Part shown: positions 53,825-63,557 of the stretch, one piece after another
How the letters are laid out: each line of letters begins with the position of its first letter
Numbering within the stretch: the first letter of the stretch is position 1
DNA from: Robiginitalea sp.
GTDB taxonomy: Bacteria > Bacteroidota > Bacteroidia > Flavobacteriales > Flavobacteriaceae
Assembly: GCA_024638915.1 (NCBI GenBank)
Contig: JAHEJJ010000002.1
Span: forward strand, 104,166 to 168,165
DNA length: 64,000 nucleotides
Reading direction: 5' to 3'
Notes under the pieces: generated by a model
Database searches by the model: none
Told to the model about the DNA's origin: nothing
Seen by the model: only the letters and a program-made list of their open reading frames with translations
Made by a program: the position numbers and the translations under genes

Positions 53825-54958
53825 TTAAGTTTGAGAAAATGATGCCTGATAAACCTCAACATATTTGTTGGTAATATCATTCCAGTTAAATCTATTTGAC
53901 TCATAAACAGCATTTCTGCTCAGTGCTTGGTATTCCTTCAGAATTTTATTTATACCATCAACCACTTCGGAAACAGAATTGGGCGATGTTGCATATCCTA
54001 TGGATCCCTCTTTAAAAAATCCATCAACTCCTTCGCCTCGACAGTATATAATGGGTAAGCCCTGGCTTAAGGCCTCAATATACACCAATCCAAATGTCTC
54101 ACGGAGGGCAGGCATCGCAAAAATGTGGCAGCGTTCATATATTTTAATCAAACGATCCTTATCAGTAATTCTTCCATGAAAAATAACATTATTATCGGCC
54201 AGTGCTCTCGCCTTTTTCAAATAATCTCCGTCACCGACTACCTCCAATCTGAACCGATTGTTGTTTTCTTTATTTAATTCCTTTAAAGCCTTAATAACAA
54301 TATCCAATTTCTTTCTCTTTATTATTCTACCGACATACAATAAGTGTACAGGATTCTCAACACGCTTGTTTTGAGGTGGTCTAACAAACCAGACATCCTC
54401 AATGGCATTGGCGATTACCAAGTATTTATCTTTCCTGTTATTTAAAAAGGACATCTTATATTTCTGAGTAAAGATATTCTGATACGAATGGTTCAAAAAG
54501 ATCACCTTCTCTGCCTCATTGATGATTTTATTACCCAATTTCCTTAAATGTATCATGTATGGAAAAAATGTATGAATGTCAGTTGCTCTGACACTTACTA
54601 CATATGGGATGTTGTACTTCCGTTTCAATCGATGAGCTACTGCCCCGTCGCTGAATAGGAAATGAGCGTGTACCAGACCAACCTCCTTTAGGTCGATCTT
54701 GCTCTCCAGATCATTTAGTATGATAGATATTTTGCGATGAAATCGCAGTTTAAATAATAGATTTCTTTTTAGGATGTAAGAGTAATGATATTCGAGGTTT
54801 TTTATGGAATCATCGCGATTACCATCAATCTTCTCTTGCCACCGCACCGGAACGTATACTATTTGTTCAAAACCTTTCTCAGACAAGTGCCGTACAAGAT
54901 TTACATAGATCTTCTGATCCGCGAAGTCATTGGAAATCTGAAGTAGCTTATTCTTCAT
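53825..54958 (-). CDS. Glycosyltransferase family 4
   Basis: 377 residues with the two-domain GT-B fold. The GT1 signature lies in HLLYVGRIIKRKKLDIVIKAL (its residues about 207-227) and the EX7E region in MPALRETFGLVYIEALSQG (about 281-299, Glu286 and Glu294 approximately). Retaining cytoplasmic transferase of the repeat-unit pathway; donor unknown. Confidence 0.93.
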   Translation of the reverse strand: MKNKLLQISNDFADQKIYVNLVRHLSEKGFEQIVYVPVRWQEKIDGNRDDSIKNLEYHYSYILKRNLLFKLRFHRKISIILNDLESKIDLKEVGLVHAHFLFSDGAVAHRLKRKYNIPYVVSVRATDIHTFFPYMIHLRKLGNKIINEAEKVIFLNHSYQNIFTQKYKMSFLNNRKDKYLVIANAIEDVWFVRPPQNKRVENPVHLLYVGRIIKRKKLDIVIKALKELNKENNNRFRLEVVGDGDYLKKARALADNNVIFHGRITDKDRLIKIYERCHIFAMPALRETFGLVYIEALSQGLPIIYCRGEGVDGFFKEGSIGYATSPNSVSEVVDGINKILKEYQALSRNAVYESNRFNWNDITNKYVEVYQASFSQT

Positions 54959-55058
54959 ATTCTTTGTTTAAAAAAAGGGGGTAAACCAAAATGAAGAGAA
55001 GATGAATTATAATCATACAAAATGAGATCTTTTTTATGAAACTCACCCGGGTATACAT
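54948..55058 (-). CDS. Candidate 36-residue single-span membrane peptide
   Basis: From the ATG at 55058 the frame is open for 36 codons and its TAA overlaps the GT4 start by eleven bases, the close coupling expected of an operon gene. The peptide is basic then hydrophobic (FIKKISFC, then IIIHLLFILVYPLFL). The frame is open for nine more codons upstream. It may instead be the decayed end of a larger membrane protein. No family recognised. Confidence 0.3.
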   Translation of the reverse strand: MYTRVSFIKKISFCMIIIHLLFILVYPLFLNKEYEE

Positions 55059-55087
55059 AGCGGCCACAAATAAAAAGATTAAATCGG

Positions 55088-56368
55088 TTATGCGTTAATT
55101 TGATTATCAATTTGATATTTGCGGGATTGATATAAAATCAGAATTCCGTAAATGATATAAAATGCTATAAGAATAAAGGTATATGTTTTCAAATATTGTG
55201 TCAAAGAATACCCATCAATAAAAAATAAGCTTAGTATGGCTAAGAATTTGCCAATTTCCCAAGCTGAATTTATTTTGAATTTTTTAAGGGCGATAAGTAC
55301 TTTTCCAATAGGTGAAAACACCAGCATAAAAGCCGATGCATAAACAAGAATCTTAGCGTATTCGCCAGAGCTTTCCCAACTAGTACCACCAATAAGAACA
55401 TATATTTCTGTTCCGTAAAACTCGATGAATATGACAAAAAATATTGCAATAAGTGTCAGTATAGTGATCACTGCAAGAATTAGGGGGACTATTTTTTGTT
55501 TCTTAATAATCAGGGCGCTAATCCTCTGAAATACTACCTGAGAGATAGAAATAGAAATGAATACTGATGGTATGGAAAGGATCTTTTGTGTGAATTCCAG
55601 ATACCCAACTTCTTTCAATTCAAACTTGGTCAACACCAGGAAGGTTAGTGAACCAAGTACAAAGATGTTTAGTACATTAGGAATCAATGTATAAATTGGC
55701 AATTCTCTGTATTCGAACATCACCTGCTTCAGTTTTTTGGTGCTGAAATACTTTAGAGGGGCTATTCTCCATACTTTCCAAAACGAAAAAGCCCCCTGAA
55801 CTATATTCCCTGCCACATCACCAATAAGGAGCCCGTTTCTGTTGTTTAGCAGTCCCAAAACCAGCTGAACGCCCCCTTCTGAGACTCTTCTTGATACTTT
55901 ATTGGTAGAAGACAATAAGAACTTTTGCCTCCTTATGAGGTACATATTAAAAACGTTGAAAATTGAATAGAATAAGACAGAAATAGGCAATAATATCAGG
56001 GCGATGAGTGTAAAACCTTCAAATTTTGAGGCAATACTCTCTGAAAAAATAAGCGCCAAAATAATTAGAAGAATGAAAAAAGAACTACTGGATATTAAGC
56101 AAAGGAAAATCAGGTGTTTTGCAGATGAATCCTTTTTGGGCAATAGTATGGCATTTTCATACTTCAAACAGCAAAAGGCAACCATGATGCTAAAAGATCG
56201 CAGATAAACATCATAGGTGCCAAACTCTTCCGGGGTAAAAGTGCGCTTGAGAAAGGGTTGTAATAAAAAGGGGATCAGCTGAGCGATTAAGACGCCGACC
56301 GATAAGATAAAAACGTCCTTGCCCAAACTCTTTAAGGATTGTACAACTTCCTTGTATTTGATCATCAA
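55088..56368 (-). CDS. O-antigen/capsule flippase, Wzx-like
   Basis: 426 residues, about twelve hydrophobic helices. The start DVFILSVGVLIAQLIPFLLQPFL and the following TPEEFGTYDVYL segment are typical of Wzx. It flips the finished undecaprenyl-linked repeat unit to the periplasm. It lies with its GT4 neighbour on a visibly A+T-rich stretch. Confidence 0.9.
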   Translation of the reverse strand: MMIKYKEVVQSLKSLGKDVFILSVGVLIAQLIPFLLQPFLKRTFTPEEFGTYDVYLRSFSIMVAFCCLKYENAILLPKKDSSAKHLIFLCLISSSSFFILLIILALIFSESIASKFEGFTLIALILLPISVLFYSIFNVFNMYLIRRQKFLLSSTNKVSRRVSEGGVQLVLGLLNNRNGLLIGDVAGNIVQGAFSFWKVWRIAPLKYFSTKKLKQVMFEYRELPIYTLIPNVLNIFVLGSLTFLVLTKFELKEVGYLEFTQKILSIPSVFISISISQVVFQRISALIIKKQKIVPLILAVITILTLIAIFFVIFIEFYGTEIYVLIGGTSWESSGEYAKILVYASAFMLVFSPIGKVLIALKKFKINSAWEIGKFLAILSLFFIDGYSLTQYLKTYTFILIAFYIIYGILILYQSRKYQIDNQINA

Positions 56369-56799
56369 TGGCCGTCTCTTTAATTTAAAGCTTTTGGTCG
56401 GTGTTGAATTTTGTTTGCATCTCCAATTTTACCATTAAAAAAAGACAAACAGCAAATTATTTAAGCCTTGGTAATTAACCCTGATTATCCGCCTCGCGGC
56501 AAAAATACAATATTTCTGAACCCGGCCAACGGTCAACCAATCATATAAAATATGGCCAAAATCCTATTTGGGGACTTAAATCACAACTTTCGAGTATGCA
56601 TTAAAAATAGTAGAGTTTTACGGCGATTGGCTCTATTTAAAGATAGGAGTTGATGAAATATGATAAGAAGTTTCACGTCTTTAATGGAGGAAAGATCCTG
56701 GAATTACTTTAAGGTGAAATTGCCCTGGTACTTCTAAAGCGACCTAATTAATTGGAACAAGGTTAACAATTTCGAAAAAGACTGGTCAGTGTCATTTCT
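56369..56799. other. 431-base gap without a clear gene
   Basis: Between the flippase and the Wzy-like gene. I see no promoter box at useful spacing and no hairpin terminator. The plus strand holds two short open stretches in shifted frames (about 56582-56662 and 56660-56737), containing pieces such as EYALKIVEFYGDWLYL and FTSLMEERSWNYFKVKLPW. They could be remains of a decayed gene or chance. Confidence 0.4.
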
Positions 56800-57957
56800 T
56801 CATTTAGTTGAGTTCAAAGTTGCATGTTCTTCTTTACCGTCAAAAGGAGCAAGCATAAAGATTACAGAAAAGAAAGAGACGAAAAGGATTCCTCTCTGAA
56901 GACTTATAATATTTTCAAAAAGACTAAGCGTGATGATCAATCCAACCCAGAGGGAAAATACAATGTCCTTTCTCGACCTTTTAATGAGCAGCCAATAGAA
57001 TAATATGATCCAAGCTCCAAAAACTCCATAATTGACGAATTCGTTAAATATTTGATTATGTGTGCTGACCGCTTCGTTACCTAAGCATTCTCTCAAATAA
57101 GCATATGTCGACTCTTTGCCCAGTCCAAACCACGGGTTCTCAACAATGGCATTTAAAGAACATTTCCAAGACAGCAACCGGTTGGAAATACTAAAGTTCA
57201 ATGATTTGAAAAGTCCGCCAAGATTTAGGAAAAATATAAAGCCGGTAGAGATTATAGCAAAGCCTATCAAAACTAGTCTTTTGTTGATACTTTTCTTCCA
57301 AACATAGGCCGAAACCACGAGGAGGCTAAGTATTAACGTGATCTTTCCTCCCATAAAGGCCTGATTGACAATGACAAATACGCAAATAAGAAAAAGCGGC
57401 CATTTTGCTTTTACCAATTTACCAAACGTAAATAAAATGATAGAAAACGTCATATACATGCCTAAATAACTGTGGTGATAGGCTCCGGGAAGGTATTCTA
57501 TCAGGTCGTATTTTAAATAATGATTTAGCGTGAAGTCTCTGTTGGTGATATTGGAGTAGAAATAGATCAGATATGCGTAGCTATAAAATATATACAGCAA
57601 TACCCCCATTGCCAAGGATACCAAAACAGGCTTCCTGATCCTGGGAATTTGATTCTTGAAAAGATAAAAAACAACAGGCACCAATAATAAAGCCAAGCGA
57701 TTTGTAAGAATTTCAACTTGTAAATCAGAGCGCAAAATACTTGTAAACGGAGCTAATAACAGCACATACAAACCCATCCACACCATCGGCTCGTGCGAAA
57801 TCGAATTCCACTTAGGCGCCTTTTTCTCTTTAACCGATAGCACTAATAGATTTAAGCACGCAAGGACCAAGGCAATGGAATCGACTATCAGTGGAAATGG
57901 CAAAACCAAAACTATCGGAAAAATTAATAAAAAAGGATGCCTCAGAATAGTTTTCAT
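56800..57957 (-). CDS. O-antigen ligase/polymerase-like membrane protein (A)
   Basis: 385 residues, about ten helices, with the large periplasmic loop holding WFGLGKESTYAYLRECLG and THNQIFNEFVNYGVFGA (the H-N-x-F pattern of Wzy/WaaL family enzymes). It joins or polymerises oligosaccharides in the periplasm. It overlaps the next upstream gene by four bases; which of the two is polymerase and which ligase is unclear. Confidence 0.87.
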   Translation of the reverse strand: MKTILRHPFLLIFPIVLVLPFPLIVDSIALVLACLNLLVLSVKEKKAPKWNSISHEPMVWMGLYVLLLAPFTSILRSDLQVEILTNRLALLLVPVVFYLFKNQIPRIRKPVLVSLAMGVLLYIFYSYAYLIYFYSNITNRDFTLNHYLKYDLIEYLPGAYHHSYLGMYMTFSIILFTFGKLVKAKWPLFLICVFVIVNQAFMGGKITLILSLLVVSAYVWKKSINKRLVLIGFAIISTGFIFFLNLGGLFKSLNFSISNRLLSWKCSLNAIVENPWFGLGKESTYAYLRECLGNEAVSTHNQIFNEFVNYGVFGAWIILFYWLLIKRSRKDIVFSLWVGLIITLSLFENIISLQRGILFVSFFSVIFMLAPFDGKEEHATLNSTK

Positions 57958-59147
57958 GTTTTGATTTTAGGATTGAAAACTACCAGACCATAAGTAAGAA
58001 ATAAGATCCATATACTAGTCAGGTCTCCTGATTTTAGAGCATTTAGAAAAAAATATAGCATCAATGCCATGTAAAAAGCATTTCTTCTATACCAGAAGGG
58101 GACGATGGTAAAAAAAAGAAACGGGATGAGCCCGATCGCCCCTAATTCAAAAAGCACTTCCAGATATATATTATGTGGATATTCCCTGCCATCTACTCCC
58201 GTATACAAGATGCCGAAACTGCCTATACCCTCACCAAAAACAAATTTCCAAGGGGCTCCTAATATTGAGTCAAAAGTATATTCAAGCCTCTCAATCCTTC
58301 CCCTTGTCGATCGATCCGCTGCAGGGTCTAACAAAGTTTTGAAGCGCAGCAAACCGAAGTTGATTACAGCAACGATTTTGTCGAAAAAATAATAGATAAA
58401 AACAGCAAATGCACTTAAACTGAATATTGAGAAAATAAGGTGTTTTTTTTTAATCTTAAACGACACTCCGAAATCGATTATTCTATTAAGCTTCCAAACA
58501 AAGAGCGTGAAAATTAAGAAAATGAAGGCTCCTCGTCCGCCCAGGCCAAGCATAGTAATCAAAGCGATGATAGTATAAATAAGAGGTTTCTTCAGATACA
58601 CCAACAATAGGACCAGAGCGGCAGTTGTAGTACTCAGGCCAAGATAGTGCCGTCTAATAAGATAGAACTCATATCTAATCAATGTGTGGTCAGCATTCAG
58701 ATCCGAAAAATATAGAAACTTGGCAATTACAAATAGTATGGCAATGGGCAGAAAAATCCACAAAAGCCACTTACAGAGCTTTTCTAAATCAATGGAAGTT
58801 ATAAAAAGCGGGTATATGAAGTATAATATGTTGACGGTGAATATCGCGCTCTTTTCATAGGCATATTGTTCAGATTCAGTATAAATCAATGAAATCGCGA
58901 TGATGGCGGAAATGCAAAAAAGCATCAATAGTGAGAACATCGATTCTTTTGTTAATAATATATCGTGTCTCCTGAATGTTATGCCCACCACAATATCAAC
59001 GGCGGCTAGAATGAACGCAAATAAAGTAAAATTAAAATCCAAGTAGAAATAGGTAAACATAGACTTCAGAGGCCCTGAAATGATAAGCAGCCAGAGAATA
59101 AATGCTTGATACGAAGAGTAGTTAATTTTAGTTGGTAATGAAATCAT
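57954..59147 (-). CDS. O-antigen ligase/polymerase-like membrane protein (B)
   Basis: 397 residues, about eleven helices; loop motif FVFGEGIGSFG followed by YPHNIYLEVLFELGAIG, the Wzy/WaaL signature region. It is the first gene after rfbD and has a -7 box only eight bases from its ATG. Together with gene A it could form a polymerase/ligase pair. Confidence 0.87.
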   Translation of the reverse strand: MISLPTKINYSSYQAFILWLLIISGPLKSMFTYFYLDFNFTLFAFILAAVDIVVGITFRRHDILLTKESMFSLLMLFCISAIIAISLIYTESEQYAYEKSAIFTVNILYFIYPLFITSIDLEKLCKWLLWIFLPIAILFVIAKFLYFSDLNADHTLIRYEFYLIRRHYLGLSTTTAALVLLLVYLKKPLIYTIIALITMLGLGGRGAFIFLIFTLFVWKLNRIIDFGVSFKIKKKHLIFSIFSLSAFAVFIYYFFDKIVAVINFGLLRFKTLLDPAADRSTRGRIERLEYTFDSILGAPWKFVFGEGIGSFGILYTGVDGREYPHNIYLEVLFELGAIGLIPFLFFTIVPFWYRRNAFYMALMLYFFLNALKSGDLTSIWILFLTYGLVVFNPKIKT

Positions 59148-59154
59148 ATAGTTG

Positions 59155-59162
59155 CAAATTTA
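59155..59162 (-). promoter_or_regulatory. -7 box before the Wzy-like genes
   Basis: TAAATTTG on the minus strand, an exact match ending eight bases before the ATG at 59147, so a nearly leaderless mRNA. No good -33. Confidence 0.38.
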
Positions 59163-59327
59163 CTATTACCTGTGCTTTATAGTTGCCCTTACAACCATAA
59201 TTATTTAACAGAATATTCTACATTCGGGACGGCTTTAAGCCGGAGTGGTTGACAGCATTATCCGTTAACTTTACGGCCTTAAATGCTTGGAATAATCTGA
59301 GGCATATTTAAAGTAGAAGAACACTGT

Positions 59328-60116
59328 TTAGGAAGTTGTCTCGTTCAAGAGCACACTATTTTTGGGTCTCTTTACAGAAGTAGGATAATCCTTAGCCTCT
59401 TCAACCGTAATGCTTTCTGCATAGCCTTGTTCTGCGAGGATACGTTTGGCAAACCCATACCACGTCATGGCTTCCCCATCGGTAAAGTGATGGATCCCAA
59501 AGGTTTTATTTTCGCTGGCGATCAGGTCCAGTATGTATCGCCCCAGATTGTCGGCATGGGTAGGGCAGCCCATTTGTTGGGCAGTAACAGAAATTTTTCC
59601 GCCCTCTTGAGCCCTATTTAAAATTTTAGTGTAGAAATTGGTCCCCCTTTCGGAATACAACCAGGAGGTGCGAATGATAAAATACTTATTCAAAATTTCC
59701 TGAACCCTCTTCTCGCCTTCCCACTTCGATCTTCCATATTGATTGATTGGATTTGGCAGGTCAGAAGGTAAATAACCTTCTGCTTTTTTACCGTCAAAGA
59801 CATAATCGGTTGAAATATGTATCAGAATTACCTCATGTGCTTTGCAGGTCTCAGCCAAATTAGCCGCTCCCTGCTCGTTGATTTCAAAGGCTTTTTCAGG
59901 CGTTTTTTCGGCTTGTTCAACATCGGTATAGGCCGCACAGTTGATACAGTAATCATAACCTTTTTTTTCAAAAATTATGTTTATTGAATCTCTGTCTGTA
60001 ATGTCGAGATCCGATCGACCTGCAAAATGAAAAGTTAATTGAGGATATTCCCCGGCTAAGGCGCTGATCGCCATACCCAATTGACCACTGGCGCCGGTTA
60101 CCAAAACCCTGATCAT
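59328..60116 (-). CDS. rfbD: dTDP-4-dehydrorhamnose reductase, C-terminally shortened
   Basis: 262 residues where the family is usually about 280-300. The NAD(P) site VTGASGQLGMAI (6-17), the STDYVFDG segment (about 102-109) and the YGRSKWEGE catalytic Tyr/Lys are intact. Translation stops just after the conserved RPKNSVL, so the last helix is missing. It performs the final reduction to dTDP-L-rhamnose. It overlaps rfbC by four bases. Activity may be reduced or lost, unless supplied elsewhere. Confidence 0.9.
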   Translation of the reverse strand: MIRVLVTGASGQLGMAISALAGEYPQLTFHFAGRSDLDITDRDSINIIFEKKGYDYCINCAAYTDVEQAEKTPEKAFEINEQGAANLAETCKAHEVILIHISTDYVFDGKKAEGYLPSDLPNPINQYGRSKWEGEKRVQEILNKYFIIRTSWLYSERGTNFYTKILNRAQEGGKISVTAQQMGCPTHADNLGRYILDLIASENKTFGIHHFTDGEAMTWYGFAKRILAEQGYAESITVEEAKDYPTSVKRPKNSVLLNETTS

Positions 60117-60658
60117 AAGTAGAGATCTTTGAATGCCGGTAACTTCTTGTCTTTGTCGGAAAGAATTAACCTATCCTCATCGATCTCCCAATCGATCCGC
60201 AGGTCAGGATCATTATACATGATGCCTCTCTCGGATTCCTTATGGTAATAGTTATCGCATTTATAAACAAATACCGTTTGGTCTTTTAATGCTAAGAAGC
60301 CATGGACCAGGCCTTTGGGGATAAAAAGACTGATCCCGTCATCTTGTGAAAGCCTTATTTTAAAATGCCTGCCAAAGGTGAGGCTGTTCTTGCGAATATC
60401 GACCACCACATCGATAGCTTCACCTCGCACTACACTTACCAGTTTAGACTGCTCAAAGGGCGTCTGTTGATAATGTAGGCCCCGCAAAACTCCTTTTTGT
60501 GATACCGAATGGTTATCCTGAACAAAATTTATCGGGAATCCCAATAGACTCTCCAATTTTTCCTTGTTATAGGATTCATAGAACTTTCCCCGATCATCTT
60601 CAAAGATATCGTGCTTTAAAATAAAACACCCGTCTAATTCTGTTTTGTTAAGCTTCAA
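60113..60658 (-). CDS. rfbC: dTDP-4-dehydrorhamnose 3,5-epimerase
   Basis: 181 residues, cupin fold. The catalytic His lies in GVLRGLHYQ (about 56-64) and the substrate contacts include FIPKGLVHGFLAL (about 112-124) and Tyr in VYKCDNYY. It epimerises carbons 3 and 5 of the 4-keto-6-deoxyglucose intermediate. Gene order rfbB-A-C-D is standard. Confidence 0.98.
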   Translation of the reverse strand: MKLNKTELDGCFILKHDIFEDDRGKFYESYNKEKLESLLGFPINFVQDNHSVSQKGVLRGLHYQQTPFEQSKLVSVVRGEAIDVVVDIRKNSLTFGRHFKIRLSQDDGISLFIPKGLVHGFLALKDQTVFVYKCDNYYHKESERGIMYNDPDLRIDWEIDEDRLILSDKDKKLPAFKDLYL

Positions 60659-60676
60659 TTCTTTGCCTTTTTCCCC

Positions 60677-61534
60677 TTAATCCAATTGAAGTAAATATTC
60701 CCCATAACCGCTTGATAATAATGGCTGGGCTAGTCTGTCTAATTGCTCCTTCGAAATATATCCCTGTTTATAAGCGACCTCTTCAATCGCACCGATCTTA
60801 AGTCCCTGTCGTTCTTCAATCACAGCAACGAACTGGGCCGCCTGCATCAGTGAGGCGAACGTCCCGGTATCGAGCCATGCCGTTCCTCGGTCCAGAATAC
60901 TCACCTTGAGCTTACCTCTTTTAAGATATTCCTTATTGATATCAGTAATCTCCAATTCCTTCCTGGTGCTGGGTGCTATCTCTTTGGCAATTTTTATAAC
61001 ATCGTTGTCATAAAAATATATTCCCGGAACTGCAAAACTCGACTTAGGGACAGTCGGTTTTTCTTCGATTGAAATGGCCTTTCCTTGTTCATCGAACTCT
61101 ACCACACCATAACGCTGTGGGTCCTGTACATGATATCCAAAAATAATCCCTCCATCCGGATCTGTATTGTCTTTAAGCTTGGCGTCCAGCCCGGATCCAT
61201 AAAAGATATTATCCCCCAGAATCAAGGCAACTTTTTTATCCTTAATAAAGTCTTCCCCTATGATAAAGGCCTCCGCTAGACCCCTTGGTTCTTCCTGAAT
61301 GGCGTATTCAAAATGGCAGCCTAATTGTGAGCCGTCTCCGAGTAATTCTTGAAACAGCTTTTGGTCTTTTGCCTTGGTGATTATCAGAATTTCCCTTATG
61401 CCCGCCTCCATCAGCGTGGCAATGGGATAGTATATCATGGGTTTGTCATAAACGGGCATGAGCTGTTTGCTCATCGCCATAGTTATAGGGTATAGGCGGG
61501 TTCCGGAACCTCCTGCCAGAATTATTCCTTTCAT
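60677..61534 (-). CDS. rfbA: Glucose-1-phosphate thymidylyltransferase
   Basis: 285 residues. [18 protein letters not shown] holds the nucleotide-binding loop; LGDNIFYG gives the metal-binding Asp (about 110); VISIEEKP-like AISIEEKP and WLDTGTF complete the signature. It makes dTDP-glucose, the first step of rhamnose synthesis. Confidence 0.98.
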   Translation of the reverse strand: MKGIILAGGSGTRLYPITMAMSKQLMPVYDKPMIYYPIATLMEAGIREILIITKAKDQKLFQELLGDGSQLGCHFEYAIQEEPRGLAEAFIIGEDFIKDKKVALILGDNIFYGSGLDAKLKDNTDPDGGIIFGYHVQDPQRYGVVEFDEQGKAISIEEKPTVPKSSFAVPGIYFYDNDVIKIAKEIAPSTRKELEITDINKEYLKRGKLKVSILDRGTAWLDTGTFASLMQAAQFVAVIEERQGLKIGAIEEVAYKQGYISKEQLDRLAQPLLSSGYGEYLLQLD

Positions 61535-61537
61535 GGG

Positions 61538-62560
61538 TCACAGCTTATATTTTTCCAGATACCAGTCGATGGTCTTTGCCAGGCCGGCATCAAATGACAT
61601 CTCTGGTTTCCAGTATAGTTCCTTTTTTATTTTCGAGGCGTCAATGGCATACCTGAAATCATGCCCCGGACGGTCTTCAACAAATCTTATCTGGGCCGAA
61701 TAGCTCCCTGAAGATTTGGGCCTGATACGATCCAGGTAATCACATATAGTCTTGGCAATGTATAAATTATTGTGCTCATTATTGCCTCCCACCAAGTAAG
61801 TTTCACCTGATTTGCCCCTTTGGTATATGTCCCATATGGCACGGCAATGATCATCTACAAAGAGCCAATCCCTTACATTGGTCCCTTTCCCATAAATAGG
61901 TATCTCTTCACCTTTGAGAGCTGTACGGATGATGGTGGGGATCAATTTTTCATCGTGTTGCTTAGGCCCATAATTGTTCGAACAATTGCTGGTCACAACG
62001 TTCAATCCGTAAGTATGATGATAACTTCGCACCAAAAAATCGGCAGCGGCCTTGGTAGCGCTATAAGGACTATTGGGCGCATAAGGTGTTTGTTCGGTAA
62101 AAAACCCATCTTTTCCAAGACTGCCATAAACCTCATCGGTGGAAATTTGATGAAAACGGGGGGTGCTTTCCAATGCCAAAGTAGGTTTCCAATATTTCCG
62201 GGCCGCTTCCAACAAAACATAGGTTCCTTTGATGTTGGTTTCGACAAAATTGTCGGGATTGTCGATGGAATTATCAACATGAGATTCTGCTGCAAAATGG
62301 ATAACTCCCTTTATATCATGCTCATCGAATATTTTATCCACCAACCGACGATCGGTTATATCACCCTTAACAAAATTATACCGTTTGTTCTTTTTTATTT
62401 CAGTCAGGTTTGATAAATCCCCGGCATAGGTAAGTTTGTCGAGATTTATAACCCTCACATTATCATCCTGTTCCAATAAAAAGGGGATGAAATTGCTGCC
62501 GATAAATCCGGCGCCACCGGTAATAAGAATAGAATTTGAATAATTAGTATGGTCCGACAT
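61538..62560 (-). CDS. rfbB: dTDP-glucose 4,6-dehydratase
   Basis: 340 residues. The NAD site is ILITGGAGFIGSNF (about 11-24), the catalytic TDEVYGSLG (about 131) and YSATKAAAD (about 157) are intact. It forms dTDP-4-keto-6-deoxyglucose. It overlaps the Wzz-like gene end by one base. Confidence 0.98.
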   Translation of the reverse strand: MSDHTNYSNSILITGGAGFIGSNFIPFLLEQDDNVRVINLDKLTYAGDLSNLTEIKKNKRYNFVKGDITDRRLVDKIFDEHDIKGVIHFAAESHVDNSIDNPDNFVETNIKGTYVLLEAARKYWKPTLALESTPRFHQISTDEVYGSLGKDGFFTEQTPYAPNSPYSATKAAADFLVRSYHHTYGLNVVTSNCSNNYGPKQHDEKLIPTIIRTALKGEEIPIYGKGTNVRDWLFVDDHCRAIWDIYQRGKSGETYLVGGNNEHNNLYIAKTICDYLDRIRPKSSGSYSAQIRFVEDRPGHDFRYAIDASKIKKELYWKPEMSFDAGLAKTIDWYLEKYKL

Positions 62561-63555
62561 CAGACAACTAATTCATTTGCTTTCCGGTTGAGGTATTTTA
62601 ACAGATCCCAAAGGAGATAGGCCAGTACAAGTAGTAATGGTACCAGTATGATTACATTGGCAAAAAGGGTTTTCTGCATATGTTGCGTATCGCCAAAACT
62701 GATGATCCGAATGGCTTGTTTTTGCTCCTGGATCTGAAGCTTCTTCATTTCTATCCCCCCGATCAACTCATCCTTCAACATCAACAATGCCGGAACATCC
62801 AGTTTTTCGGTCTCGCTAAGGACGAGAGTACCCTCTACTGCTTTGTCCTTCTCCAACTGACCGGAATAACCGGCGATCAGCCGATCAATCTGACCGACCA
62901 GATCTGAATTTTTTACGATGCGTTCTTTCGCATTGGTCACCTGTAACGCCAGCAATTCATTGTAGTACTCATTGGAATTGATATAATTGATCAGTTTTCC
63001 GGAGATATCCCGACCGGCTTCGGCGTCTTTATAGTAGAATATTATCCTATGCTGGAGGTTGGTTTTGTTTAATATCTCATTTCGTACAACCTCCAGGATA
63101 CCTTCCTCTTCCCTGAACTTTTCAAGCAATTCGAGGTATTTGATTTCATCATTTATATCGGTTACCTCTGCCGCTTCAATAGGCTCAATCTCCATTTCAA
63201 ATCCCTTAAGATCATCCACATCGATATCAAGGGCTCCAAAAAAAAGAGTATCGTTGGCTTCAAGGTTGGCCGAAATGCTGTTCACAATGTCGTAGAGGTA
63301 AACCTTGCTTTCCAGATTGGGCTTTACAATTACCTCTGTCTTTAATTGTTTTTGTACAATAGTATTCAGCCCCAGACCTATAAGTAGCCCAACTACTATT
63401 AGTATGCCGAGCTTAATGGCATTTCTTTTTATATAAAGAAAGACTCTCAGGAAGCTTTTGAATAGATTGTTAAAGCCTTTTTTAAAGGATTGGATAATTT
63501 GACCCAAATCTATCTCATCGTCCCGTGAATCGCTGTTTGGTTTTTGATGCTCCAT
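62560..63555 (-). CDS. Wzz-like chain-length regulator
   Basis: 331 residues with two membrane helices (about 48-70 and 303-320) flanking a long coiled, acidic periplasmic domain, the polysaccharide copolymerase layout. There is no C-terminal tyrosine-kinase domain, so it belongs to the Wzz rather than the Wzc type. It probably sets chain length with the Wzy-like proteins. Sequence motifs are weak, so the call rests on topology and place. Confidence 0.75.
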   Translation of the reverse strand: MEHQKPNSDSRDDEIDLGQIIQSFKKGFNNLFKSFLRVFLYIKRNAIKLGILIVVGLLIGLGLNTIVQKQLKTEVIVKPNLESKVYLYDIVNSISANLEANDTLFFGALDIDVDDLKGFEMEIEPIEAAEVTDINDEIKYLELLEKFREEEGILEVVRNEILNKTNLQHRIIFYYKDAEAGRDISGKLINYINSNEYYNELLALQVTNAKERIVKNSDLVGQIDRLIAGYSGQLEKDKAVEGTLVLSETEKLDVPALLMLKDELIGGIEMKKLQIQEQKQAIRIISFGDTQHMQKTLFANVIILVPLLLVLAYLLWDLLKYLNRKANELVV

Positions 63556-63557
63556 TT

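Noticed and set aside
56660..56737. ATG frame of 25 codons on the plus strand
   Set aside because: Too short, no promoter, no family; kept only as part of the gap description.
59228..59244. CGGCTTTAAGCCG as a terminator or operator
   Set aside because: Only a four- to six-base stem with almost no loop and no T run; likely chance.
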